Part shown: in pieces, positions 8,485 through 18,508 of the stretch
Layout: every line of letters starts with the position of its first letter
Numbering within the stretch: the stretch's first letter is position 1
Assembly: GCA_025360525.1 (NCBI GenBank)
Contig: JANYCA010000048.1
Location: forward strand, 1 to 51,164
Length of the DNA stretch: 51,164 nt
From: Chitinophagaceae bacterium
Lineage (GTDB): Bacteria > Bacteroidota > Bacteroidia > Chitinophagales > Chitinophagaceae
Direction of reading: 5' to 3'
Position numbers and translations under genes: made by a program
Notes under the pieces: model-generated
Told to the model about the DNA's origin: nothing
The model's input: the letters and a program-made list of their open reading frames with translations, nothing else
Database searches by the model: none

Positions 8485-11400
8485 TTATTGATACACTACA
8501 AATAAAACATTCTCCAGCCCTTTCTCAAACCTTAGTGTTTTTACAATATCCTGTTTGCCGGAAAGGCTTGCACTGATGATGATGATATCTGGCAGGTTGG
8601 CTACTGCTTTTTCCATCAGTTCATTTTCGCTTGATTCCATTACCTCGTATCCTTTGGTTTGCAGCACTTCTGTAAGTGTATTTACTGCACCGGAATCTTC
8701 ATCTACAATCATTACTTTCTTTTTTGATTTGCCTTGCTCCAGCAGGCTGCCAATTTCTGAAAACAACAGATTGGTATCAATTGGTTTATTTAAATACCGG
8801 TCAATCCCTATCCTGAATCCACGGGCTTTATCCTGAACCACCGACAAAACAATAATGGGAATATCCATTGTTTGCGGATCGTTTTTAAGGATGGCTGCTA
8901 CATCAAAGCCGTTCATTTCCGGCATCATAATATCCAGTATTATCAAATCAGGCCGCTTTGTCCGCACTTTTTCCAATGCTTCTTTTCCATTGCGTGCCTC
9001 TTCTATGTGATAGCCTGCATCTCCCAGTTCCTGGTGCAGCAGCGAGCGGATGGAATCATCGTCATCCACTACCAATATATTGGCAGCCTCTATCTTCTGG
9101 TTTAATAATGTTGAATGCGCCACCTGCTCCTTTAATTGTTTTACCAATTCATCTAAATGGATGGGCCTGGCTTTGGCTGCTTTTTGCAGTGGCAGGGCAA
9201 ATGAAAATACACTGCCTTTGCCGGGTTCGCTTTCTAGCCAAATTCTTCCGCCCAAATGTTCTACAATTTCTTTACAAATGGGTAGCCCAAGCCCCGTGCC
9301 TTTGGGTTTATCGGTGAGGGTATCGCCGCCTACCTGTTTAAACTGTTCAAATACGGCCCCAAAATCTTCGGGGGCAATGCCAATGCCGGTATCGGTAATG
9401 CTTACAATCAGCTCTTCTTTTTGCTGGTACACGCTGCAGGTGATGGAGCCGATCTCGGTGAATTTTACCGAGTTGGAAATCAGGTTGATCATCACTTGTA
9501 TCAGTTTGTCTTTATCTCCAATAATTTCCGGAACAGTTACATCAATTTTCCGAATCAGCTTCAGCGCTTTTTGATCAAACAAAGACGAGGTAGCAGCAAT
9601 GGCTCTTTCTGCTACTTCCGGCATGGAAACATTTTCCTGGTTGAAATCCATTTTGCCTGCTTCAATTTTTGCAAGATCCAACACATCGTTTATTAAATGT
9701 GTTAGCCGCTCTCCCTCTGAAATTACTACCTGTAAATTTTCAGAAACCTGGGTAACTGCTTTGGCTATTTTAGCATCCGATTTATCCACTATGGGGAATA
9801 TTCTTTCTTCCAGTCTTTTCTTAATGATCTTGGCAAAACCTAATACAGATGTTAACGGTGTTCTAAGTTCATGACTTACCGTTGAAAGAAAAGCACTCTT
9901 GGCTTCATTGGCTTTTTCTGCTTGTTTGCTGGCCGCTTCGGCTTCCATTTTGGCAACTTTTACATCTTCAAACAACGTGGCATTATTGAGGGCAACGCCT
10001 ACAGAAGATGCAATAGTAGATAAAAGCCGTAGGTCGTTTTCATTAAACCTGTTTTCATGCTCCGTACTTTGTACACTTAAGACCCCAATAATTTCATCAC
10101 CCACAGGAATGGGAACGCCCAAATAAGATGCAGCAGGAATACCAATTTTTTGAATGCCCATTTGTGCCCTTAATTCCTGCAGATCTTTATTGATCAGCAA
10201 CGACTCTCCGGTAAGAATGATCTTTGACGTGAGCCCTGCGCCTAATTTCATCGGAATCATATCGTCTCCGTACTGATAAGGAAAATGAATGATATTGGTT
10301 TTTTTATCAAGCAAGGCCAGGTAAACAATATTGGCATTAAACAGATCTTTTAACTGATCTCCCACCATTTTTATCAGGTCAAGCGCATCCAATTGCGATG
10401 CCAGTGCCTTGCTAATATTATTGACCGTACTCAATTCTGTTGCCCGTTGTTTTGTTTCACCCAACAGCCGGTTGGTTTCATCAAAAAGGCGGGCACTTTC
10501 CAACGCTACGCTCATGCTATTACCTAGTGTGGCAAGCAATCTTACATCGGAAGCGGAGAATGCATTTTCTTCGTCAATATTTTGTACACTTATAACACCA
10601 GTCACTTCTCCGCTGGCAATCATCGGTACAAAAACTACCGATTTAGAAGGCTCACCAATCATCACTACATTATCCAGATCAAGCATCTTCTTTTCCATAT
10701 CGGTATTAATCACCAACTGCTTTCCGGTTTCAATCACATGCTTTCTAAAGCCCTTTAATGGCCGGGGGCCCAGTAAAGTACGGTCGCCCTTTTCATAGGT
10801 GTACCTATCTTCTATCTGGTTGGTAGTTTTATCGTAGGTAACAATATCAATTACCTGGGCATTAAAAACTTCTCTCATTTTTTCTCCCACCAACGCATAA
10901 ATACCTTGTATATCCAACTCTTTCGACAGGCCATCCTGTACACTGTTAATTACAGACAATTCTGCCGTACGTTGTTCTGTTTCTTTCAACAGGCGGTTGG
11001 TTTCATCAAAGAGCCGTGCATTTTCCAGTGCAACGCTCATGCTATTGGTAAGGGTAGTAAGCAACCTGATATCAGATTCATTAAATGCATTTTCCCGATC
11101 TACATTTTGTAAGCTGATAGAACCTTTCACCTGTTCCCCAACAATCATGGGAACAAAAACGGCCGATTTTACCGGCAAGCCTTCTGTTACTGCAGACTCT
11201 CCGTTTTGTATTGAAATGGGTTCATAATCCTTCTCAATATCCAACGGCTTTTTTGTGCTGATCAGTTGCTTGCTTTCCCAAATAAATGGCCGTGGGGTTA
11301 TTTCTAAATGCTCACCATTTTCTACTACATAATGAAAATATTCCAGCCCTGTTTCGTGATCGAATGTGCGGATGACCAATGTTTGTGAATCGGGGAATAT

Positions 11401-14400
11401 GGTACACAGGCGATCACCCACTAGTTTGTAAATCCCGTTCATATCCATCTCCCTAACGAGCCCTTCCTGCACACTATTTATCACAGAAAGTTCGGCTGTA
11501 CGCTGTTCTGTTTCTTTCAGCAGGCGGCTGGTTTCATCAAAGAGCCTTGCACTTTCCAAGGCCACACTCATACTGTTGGCAAGGGTAGTAAGCAGGTTTA
11601 CATCTGCGTCTGTAAAAGCATGTTCCTTATCCATGTGCTGCAAACTGATAATGCCTTTTACTTCCTCTCCAACAATCATTGGTACATACAGCATTGATTT
11701 AGGCATTTCACCAATCAGTAATTCATTATCAAATTCAAGAGATACCTTTTCAACATTTTCATTCACCATTAACAGCTCTCTTGTATCAATCACATGCTTT
11801 CTAAAACCCTTTGCTGGCCTTGGTTTTAGTAAAGTGCGATCGCCCATTTCAAATGCATATTTATCTTCTACCAAATTGGTGACCTTATCATACGTAACAA
11901 TGTCAATTACCTGTGCATTAAAAATCTCTCGTATCTTTTCGCCTACCAATTCATAAATTCCCTCCATATCCATTTCACGTACAAGGCCTTCCTGTACACT
12001 GTTGATGACCGCTAATTCCTCTACCCGCAGGCTTAATTGTCCCGTACGCTCTGCAACTATTTTTTCCAGTTCCCGATGTTTTTCATGTAGTTGATGGGTA
12101 CGCCATTTTACAATTGTATAGAGAATAGCCAATGCTACAATTGCATATAATAAATAAGCCCACCATGTTTTGTACCAGGGAGGATTAATAGAAAAAGAAT
12201 ACACCGCTTCTTCACTTAACTGCTGGTAAATATTTTTTGCCCTTACATGAAAATGATAATCACCTGTGGGCAGATTGGTATATTCTTTATAATAGTTTTT
12301 ATCAAAAGCAGACCAGTCCTTTTCAAATCCTTCCAGCCAGGTTTGGTATTCAGTTTTTTCTTCCTGTTCAAAGAAAGGGGCGGCATATTCAAAACGGAGG
12401 GAATTGTTTTTATAAGAAACGGGTACCGATTTTTTTTCTATATTGATGATTGTGCTGAGGGAATTTTTACCGGCCGATGCAAAGCGAAGTATTGTTTTAA
12501 AAGACTTGTCATTGTTGTTCTCAATATTTTCATCATAGCGTATCAGTCCATCAGTGGTGCATAGCCAAACAATGCCATTTTTTTCTGTAAATATTTTTTG
12601 TATGGTAAGCTCATTGATCGAACTCAATAGCGTATTATCAAAACGGTATCCACCTTCTGGTTTTGGATAAGCAATCCTTAAATCTTTTCCAAATCGTATC
12701 CACACCCTTCCCTTGTCATCTTCTACCATTTCAAATTCTGTATTGCCACCTCCTTTAGTAAAATGGCCAAAAGTACTGTCGGGGATAAACCGTTTCAGTT
12801 GATCGTTAAAAGTATAGATAGAAGAATCTGCTATAAAATAACTGATTCCTTTAATGGTATACACCTGCCCTAGTCCTTTTTTATACCCCTGTTCAATACC
12901 ATACTTTTTAAAGCTGGTTTTTTGCATATCAATATGTCCTTTTTCGTCCACAGCAAGCGTAACTCGGTATACCAATCCTGCCTGTGTGCCTGCCCAGATG
13001 GTTCCATCTTTGTTTTCTGCAAAACTCCATATCTGGTCTGTGATACCCGGAACATATCCTGCAAAATTAAATCCATCAACCCCAATTTTATTGAAAACAG
13101 CCACACCAAAATTTCCGCCACCCAATAAAATATTCGGAAATTTATCCAGAACTTTTAAAGAGCTCAACTGAAGGTCGCCACTGATAGATGAACGGATCGT
13201 TATAGCCTTTTTATTGTGAACACTAAAAAGACCATCCCCAGGAATGAGGAGTTGGTTTCCGGTGGGATAAAGGGCGAATACCTGGTTGAGTGGGATGCCC
13301 GGTACCGGATTAAAAAATGCCGTTGTTTTATCGAAGGCTAAAAGCCCGTTGGAAGTGCCAATGTATAAATTGTCTTCAAATCTTGTTACTCCAAGCACAC
13401 CCGTATTGATGCCAGATTGTAAGGTAAATTTTGTAAGTGGTGAGGCAATTTCAACCCGTGAAATACCGTTATCCATACCCAGCCAAAGCGTTCCTTTTTT
13501 ATCTTCGTAGGGTACATAAATCGATTCATCCTGCAGGCCCACATCCCGGTTAATTTTATGCTGCATATTTCCCTGTGCATCTATTATAACAATGCCATTT
13601 CCTGCAGTGGAAAGAACATAATTCCCATTCCGCAATTGGAGCCCTTTGTATAAAGTAGCGCCTGTTTTTATTACAGGATCCGCCCCGGTAGCAAATGGTT
13701 GAAATGTTTTTCCATTGAACAAATAAAGACCACTATAGAATAGCCCTACCAGGTATTGTTTCTCATTTCCCGCCGTTTTATAAGGCAACATGATCTGCAT
13801 TCTATCCTTGCCTAAAAACTCACTGCCGGGTATTAAAACCAGCGAATCATTTACCATTTTATAAAGACCCAATCCCTGTTGGTGAACATAATAATTACCA
13901 TCCAGGTAAAAGGCAAACATGAACTTGGTTTGGGGTTTCCATACCTTCATCATGCTATATTTTTTTGCCCCCGGTTTTTTATCATCCAACCTGAAAATAT
14001 ATTCCCTCGATTGAAAATAAATCCCTGATTCGGTAGAATGGGTGGTCCATACATCCAAAAAGTCGCGGTTTGCAGCAGGTATAAAATCCCGTAAGGAGTA
14101 AGTTTGTTTTTGCCCGAGGCTGTCATAATCCAGGAAGCCTACATCTCCAAAAGCTCCGTAATAGATTAGCCCGTCTTTATGGTTAGCCATTGATCTCATT
14201 ACAGATGAACCTTCGTTATTTTTTATCGTAATTTTTCTCCATTTCACCCCATCATATTCCAGCATGTAATTTTGAACTCCGAAATACATAACGCCTCGCT
14301 CATCTTCCTGAATGCTCCAGGCCTGGGGAAGTGTATTAAAGGTTTTAGGTGAGTAATTGGTGATGAAAGGCAGGCCTTTTTCGGATGAAGCCTGGGCATA

Positions 14401-14496
14401 AATTTGTAAAGGAAATGATAAAACATATAGGTACCCGAAAAACAAAAAGGCAGTAATTATTTTATAAAAAGAAAAGCAGGGTTTGCTTTTTAACAT
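8485..14496 (-). CDS. Giant hybrid sensor histidine kinase: propeller, Y_Y_Y, four GAF domains, HisKA, HATPase, two receivers
   Basis: 2003 residues. A signal peptide (1-35) is followed by Reg_prop propeller repeats to about 670 (GVMYFGVQNY, GTLWLGMDNGISRVE, GTIWAGTQAGLVYRV, GIVWLCTTDGLIRYD). A Y_Y_Y domain lies near 700-770 and one membrane helix near 780-800. Four GAF domains of about 175 residues per unit span 830-1520. HisKA has H1542 in STVSHELRTPLTS, followed by a HATPase with GIGIAPEDFG and KGTGLGLPICKEIV. The first receiver has D1855 in LIILDIMMPEMNG. The second (about 1926-2003) is truncated and has serine where the phospho-aspartate should be. The protein therefore joins a periplasmic sensor to cytoplasmic ligand-binding domains. 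It heads the operon with the CheY-like protein and the cyclase. Confidence 0.93.
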   Translation of the reverse strand: MLKSKPCFSFYKIITAFLFFGYLYVLSFPLQIYAQASSEKGLPFITNYSPKTFNTLPQAWSIQEDERGVMYFGVQNYMLEYDGVKWRKITIKNNEGSSVMRSMANHKDGLIYYGAFGDVGFLDYDSLGQKQTYSLRDFIPAANRDFLDVWTTHSTESGIYFQSREYIFRLDDKKPGAKKYSMMKVWKPQTKFMFAFYLDGNYYVHQQGLGLYKMVNDSLVLIPGSEFLGKDRMQIMLPYKTAGNEKQYLVGLFYSGLYLFNGKTFQPFATGADPVIKTGATLYKGLQLRNGNYVLSTAGNGIVIIDAQGNMQHKINRDVGLQDESIYVPYEDKKGTLWLGMDNGISRVEIASPLTKFTLQSGINTGVLGVTRFEDNLYIGTSNGLLAFDKTTAFFNPVPGIPLNQVFALYPTGNQLLIPGDGLFSVHNKKAITIRSSISGDLQLSSLKVLDKFPNILLGGGNFGVAVFNKIGVDGFNFAGYVPGITDQIWSFAENKDGTIWAGTQAGLVYRVTLAVDEKGHIDMQKTSFKKYGIEQGYKKGLGQVYTIKGISYFIADSSIYTFNDQLKRFIPDSTFGHFTKGGGNTEFEMVEDDKGRVWIRFGKDLRIAYPKPEGGYRFDNTLLSSINELTIQKIFTEKNGIVWLCTTDGLIRYDENIENNNDKSFKTILRFASAGKNSLSTIINIEKKSVPVSYKNNSLRFEYAAPFFEQEEKTEYQTWLEGFEKDWSAFDKNYYKEYTNLPTGDYHFHVRAKNIYQQLSEEAVYSFSINPPWYKTWWAYLLYAIVALAILYTIVKWRTHQLHEKHRELEKIVAERTGQLSLRVEELAVINSVQEGLVREMDMEGIYELVGEKIREIFNAQVIDIVTYDKVTNLVEDKYAFEMGDRTLLKPRPAKGFRKHVIDTRELLMVNENVEKVSLEFDNELLIGEMPKSMLYVPMIVGEEVKGIISLQHMDKEHAFTDADVNLLTTLANSMSVALESARLFDETSRLLKETEQRTAELSVINSVQEGLVREMDMNGIYKLVGDRLCTIFPDSQTLVIRTFDHETGLEYFHYVVENGEHLEITPRPFIWESKQLISTKKPLDIEKDYEPISIQNGESAVTEGLPVKSAVFVPMIVGEQVKGSISLQNVDRENAFNESDIRLLTTLTNSMSVALENARLFDETNRLLKETEQRTAELSVINSVQDGLSKELDIQGIYALVGEKMREVFNAQVIDIVTYDKTTNQIEDRYTYEKGDRTLLGPRPLKGFRKHVIETGKQLVINTDMEKKMLDLDNVVMIGEPSKSVVFVPMIASGEVTGVISVQNIDEENAFSASDVRLLATLGNSMSVALESARLFDETNRLLGETKQRATELSTVNNISKALASQLDALDLIKMVGDQLKDLFNANIVYLALLDKKTNIIHFPYQYGDDMIPMKLGAGLTSKIILTGESLLINKDLQELRAQMGIQKIGIPAASYLGVPIPVGDEIIGVLSVQSTEHENRFNENDLRLLSTIASSVGVALNNATLFEDVKVAKMEAEAASKQAEKANEAKSAFLSTVSHELRTPLTSVLGFAKIIKKRLEERIFPIVDKSDAKIAKAVTQVSENLQVVISEGERLTHLINDVLDLAKIEAGKMDFNQENVSMPEVAERAIAATSSLFDQKALKLIRKIDVTVPEIIGDKDKLIQVMINLISNSVKFTEIGSITCSVYQQKEELIVSITDTGIGIAPEDFGAVFEQFKQVGGDTLTDKPKGTGLGLPICKEIVEHLGGRIWLESEPGKGSVFSFALPLQKAAKARPIHLDELVKQLKEQVAHSTLLNQKIEAANILVVDDDDSIRSLLHQELGDAGYHIEEARNGKEALEKVRTKRPDLIILDIMMPEMNGFDVAAILKNDPQTMDIPIIVLSVVQDKARGFRIGIDRYLNKPIDTNLLFSEIGSLLEQGKSKKKVMIVDEDSGAVNTLTEVLQTKGYEVMESSENELMEKAVANLPDIIIISASLSGKQDIVKTLRFEKGLENVLFVVYQ
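9990..12030 (-). repeat. Intragenic tandem duplication of GAF-coding units
   Basis: Four units of roughly 525 bases begin with ELAVINSVQEGL, ELSVINSVQEGL, ELSVINSVQDGL and ELSTVNNISKAL. Nucleotide similarity is obvious at unit boundaries, for example around 10465-10540, 10990-11065 and 11520-11595, which share TTGGTTTCATCAAA-type sequence. Units 1 and 3 share the ligand-pocket stretch NAQVIDIVTYDK and GFRKHVI. Unit 2 has a different pocket sequence and unit 4 is the most diverged. Confidence 0.75.
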
Positions 14497-14524
14497 AGCA
14501 AAATGGTTTTAGAAATAATAAAAA

Positions 14525-14787
14525 TTTTCAAGGTGTTTAAAAACCAAGGGTTTCATAAGGAGAGGGTAAACTGTACTTGCTGATTGTAAATTGACAGCTT
14601 TTAAATATAATTAATAATTCGGTGAAACAGTGAATCTATTATTTAGCGGTGCATTTAAAATGCCAGATATCCTCTTTTGCTTTTGCATGCAAATAAAAAC
14701 AACTAAAGTCTCCAAAAGCGTGCATCTACTCCAAAATATATCAGTCCGAATCAATTAAACCCTTGGTGGTTTTGAAACACCATTTGA
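14525..14787. repeat. Possible MITE-like element with imperfect terminal inverted repeats
   Basis: The left arm near 14525-14553 (TTTTCAAGGTGTTTAAAAACC, then AAGGGTTT) matches the reverse complement of 14757-14787 with two small indels. The core ACCAAGGGTTT at 14543-14553 is a perfect 11-base match to 14757-14767. About 200 bases of non-coding DNA lie between. I see no clear target duplication. It sits just upstream of the giant kinase and could instead be a regulatory secondary structure. Confidence 0.4.
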
Positions 14788-14823
14788 ACAAAAATTAAAT
14801 TCTGAAAACAGGTGGATAAAAAC

Positions 14824-15388
14824 TTAAACAAACCAGCGAATGGTGGATCCGCAGGCATATTGTAAAATAACTGGCCGATGATGGCCGTGTAGTTCGTCTG
14901 CCTTTAAATAAGATTGCTTTGCAGCGCTGCATCAAAAATATTGATTCTGTGCTGGAGCAAAAATTAGGAAGATCCCCTTCTACAAAGAATTGGCCGAACA
15001 AATGGGTATAGACCCGGAAAATATTACAGACAGCCTTTGTACTACTGAAAAAAATATAAGCCTGGAAATGCCGTTGGGTGAAAATGGTGAAATGATTATG
15101 ATGGATATCTTTCGAAATCCCAATGTTGAAAATGCAGATGAAGAAATGGTGCATTCCGATTCCCTGCAAACGGAGATAAGCCGGTCGTTTCAATTGTTGA
15201 ATGATCGTGAAAAAGAAACCACCTGTTATTTTTTTTGAATTAATACCAGCCATACCCTTGGTCTGGATGAGATAGCCCGGAAATTCAATCTTACCCATGA
15301 AAGGGTCCTCCATATCAAAAACAAAGCGCTGATCATTTTAAGAAACACCCCAGGTTTTTACGTATTACGGACCTATCTGGGAAGATGA
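14824..15388 (+). pseudogene. Decayed primary-type sigma-70 (RpoD-like) gene
   Basis: Plus-strand translation recovers sigma regions in order. WWIRRHIVK, a stop, then DGRVVRLPLNK is region 2.4-3.0. LGRSPSTK, one frameshift near 14985, then ELAEQMGIDPENI is region 3. MIMMDIFRNPNVENADE and QTEISRSFQLLNDREKE are the approach to region 4. A TGA then stands for the Gly of the YFGI motif, followed by LGLDEIARKFNLTHERVLHIKNKA and LLRTYLG-like LRTYLGR. These are the conserved features of primary sigma factors, but with two stops, one frameshift and no N-terminal half. It is therefore a dead paralogue, not an alternative sigma factor. Confidence 0.88.
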
Positions 15389-15742
15389 AAAAACAGAAGA
15401 AAGCAAGACATAAAAAATAAGGAAGCTGAAAAAGGGTAAGAATAAACGCTTATTGTTTTTACTAAATGATTTTTTTAATTGCGGGAAATAAAAAAATCAT
15501 TTAGTAATTGAAGAAACTGTGCTACATTACAAAAATGGATATAAATTTTAAAACTACGGATCGTTAAAATATCCATCCGCCTTAGAAATGGTGGTCAATT
15601 TCAAAAAACATCTCCAACATTTTTGAATAGCCTTGATATGTAATTACAATTAGGTATTAATTTTTCTATTCTATTCTTACTTCTTGTCGATACCTGTTAA
15701 AAATGTACAGGTATAAAGCCCCGTAGCGAAAAGAAAATATTT
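15389..15742. other. Non-coding region between sigma relic and kinase gene
   Basis: About 350 bases without a usable frame. It contains the strong hairpin at 15459-15507 listed separately. The rest is AT-rich and is presumably the leader of the kinase starting at 15743. No promoter motif is convincing. Confidence 0.5.
15459..15507. repeat. Perfect 18-19 bp inverted repeat (hairpin)
   Basis: TTACTAAATGATTTTTTT at 15459-15476 is exactly complementary to 15490-15507, with a short GC-containing loop between. The arms are AT-rich. The element could act as a bidirectional terminator after the dead sigma gene, or be a small palindromic insertion. Confidence 0.6.
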
Positions 15743-18508
15743 ATGAAAATATATACCACCTATATTACCAAAGCTGCCAGCCTGCTTACTATTGCAACTG
15801 GCCTGTTTGTATTAGTAGGTTTTTTTTTACGTCTCCCTTCTTTTGGTAGTTTATCACCCGGTGTTTTTAATTTGAAATTCAATTCGGGGGTTTGTTTTAT
15901 TTTATCTGGCATTGCCCTTTACCTGCTGGATGAGCCTGTTGTTAACAAACTCCAAAAAATAATTTCCTTTGTTTGTGCAGGCATTGTATTACTTATCGGT
16001 GTGCTTACTCTTTCGCAATACATCTTTGGGTGAAACCTTGGTATTGACGAGCTGCTTTGGAAAGCAGGGCCCGCAACAACAGAATATCCCTTTCCGGCAA
16101 GGTTTAGCGTTAGCATTGCTATTAGCTTTATGTTGTTTAGCTTAATATTCCTGACGCTGGGAAAAAGAAAATTTCATTGGCTTATCCAGCTGTTGGTGAT
16201 TCCACTGATACTACTTTCCGTGTTGAATATATTTAATTATTTTTTTGGCCTTAGTTTTTTAAACGTCATTACTCAGCATACACCCAGAGCCTTGTTTGCA
16301 TCTATATTGACTATTGTACTCTGTATTGCAGTTTTATATAGTTATCCTCTTGGTTATTTCAGGTTTTCTTTTCAAAAAAAAATAGCTGGGTTTTTTATTT
16401 TGGCGGCTTTTATTCTTAGCCTTATATTTTTTGCTTTTAAAAAAAATCAGGAGCATTCAATAGACACTTCTAATAGCATAGAACACACAGGAGAGGTATT
16501 ATTTCAAAGCCAGCAGATACTTACACAGGCCCTGGAAATAGAAACCGGGGCAAGGGGTTTTGTAATCGTAGGGAAAGAAGAATACCTGACTCATTTTAAT
16601 GCAACAGTTACCGTAATTGCAAGTTCTGTTCTTGAACTAAAAAAATTAACAAGGGATGATCCTGGTCAGCTGGCCAGGGTAGACAGCTTGCAAAAACTGG
16701 TGGAAGAAAGTATAAGGCACAGAAACCTGATCATTAAAACCCGCAAAGAAGAAGTACCTGAAGCCGTTACAAAAATTACTGAATTGGGAGTGGGCAAAAA
16801 TATAACCGAGCAGATAAGGACCGTTATTGCCTCCATCCTGCAGGAGGAGTACCAACTGCTGGCAAAGCGGAAAGAAGAAAACCGGCAAAACATTCAAAAT
16901 TCATCAGCTATCATCAGCTTCTTCCAGGTTATGGCCGCATTGCTTTTGCTGTTTGCATTTTTTGTTATTTATAAAAATACCAGATTAAGAGACAGGGCAG
17001 AGGTAGCATTACTGAATTCCAAAGAACAGTTTCTAACACTTGCCAACAATATATCGCAACTGGCGTGGATGGCCGATGTGAATGGCTTTATATTCTGGTA
17101 TAATCAGCGCTGGTTCGATTACACCGGTACCACTTTAGAAGAGATGAAAGGCTGGGGCTGGCAGAAAGTTCATCATCCCGAACATGTACAACGGGTTGTG
17201 GACAAGATAAAAAACTGCTTCGAAACAGGTGAAGTGTGGGAAGATACTTTCCCGCTGCGGGGTACTGACGATAATTATCGATGGTTTCTTTCCCGGGCTG
17301 TGCCTATCCGCAATGACGACGGTATGATACTTCGCTGGTTTGGCACAAACACCGATGTTACAAAAATAAAAGAAGCGGAAAAAGAAATAGAGCTGATGAA
17401 CCTGAACCTGGAAAAACGGGTGGAGCAAAAGACCAATGAACTGCTGAAGGCGGAGATGCATTTCAGGGAAATATTGGATAATTTAATGGAAGGCGCAACA
17501 ATCATTGGCTTTGACTGGCAGTATAAGTATGCAAATAATACAGCTTTAAAACAAACAGGCTTTAGCCGGGAAAAATTATTGGGTTATACGATCATGGAGA
17601 AATACCCCGATGTTGAGCAGACAAAAACATTTAATGATATAAAGCGGTGCCTGAATGAACGGGTTACCATTCAAGATGAAAAGCAATTTACTCTTCCTAA
17701 TGGTACTAGTAGTTATTTCGAAGTGAGTTATCGACCCATACCAGATGGGGTTTTTATTCTCTCCATGAACATTACAGAACGAAAAAAAGACGAAGAAAAA
17801 ATTAAGCAATATACAGAAGAAATAAAAAACTCCAACATCGAACTGGAACGCTTTGCTTACGTTGCTTCTCATGATCTGCAGGAGCCCCTGCGCATGGTAA
17901 GCAGTTTTTTGAAGTTACTGGAAAAGGAGCTAGATGGCAAGCTGAACGAAACCTGCAAAGAATATATCTATTATGCAGTGGATGGCGCCGCCCGGATGAA
18001 AATACTGGTGAATGACCTGCTGCAGTATGCAAGGGTGGGTAGCAATAAAGAAGATTTTTCCGCTACAAATACGAATGAAATAATGGATTATGTAAACCGT
18101 GTGCTGAAAGAAGATATTGAGCAAAACCATGCTGTAATAACGGTAGCTACCCTACCGGTTATTACGGCAAATAAAACCCTCATCAGCCAGTTGTTCATTA
18201 ACCTGGTTGGTAATGCATTAAAATATCATGACGGCAGAGTGCCCGAAATAGAAGTGGGCAGTACCGAAAAGCCTGACCAGTGGGTTTTTGATGTAAAGGA
18301 TAATGGCATTGGCATTGACCCGAAATTTTTTGACAGGATCTTCATCATTTTCCAACGACTGCATAGCAAGAATGAATTTTCCGGCACCGGCATTGGCCTG
18401 GCCATCTGTAAAAAAATTGTGGAAGTGCATAAAGGAAAAATATGGGTGGAGTCGGAAGAAGGCAAAGGCAGCACATTTTATTTCAACATACCAAAAAATA
18501 ATAGATGA
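15743..18508 (+). pseudogene. CHASE3/PAS sensor histidine kinase interrupted by one in-frame TGA
   Basis: Two open stretches (15743-16030 and 16034-18508) are in the same frame, separated only by TGA at 16031-16033. The protein reads LSQYIFG-stop-NLGIDELLWKAG, where relatives typically have tryptophan, so a TGG to TGA change is likely. Without the stop it is 921 residues: several N-terminal membrane helices, then a CHASE3-type extracellular region (QALEIETGARGFVIVGKEEY), a helix near 385-405, and two PAS domains. HisKA follows with H710 in ASHDLQEPLRMV, then HATPase with KDNGIGIDPKFFDRIF and GTGIGLAICKKIVE. Its stop overlaps the response-regulator start by four bases. It may be a recent nonsense allele, a read-through gene, or two proteins using an internal start near 16130. 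Confidence 0.8.

Noticed and set aside
14795..15313. 172-codon minus-strand frame
   Set aside because: It is antisense to the sigma-70 relic and has no family features.
16031..16033. Selenocysteine or recoded TGA
   Set aside because: The site aligns with Trp, no Sec insertion structure is evident, and TGA is used as a normal stop elsewhere.
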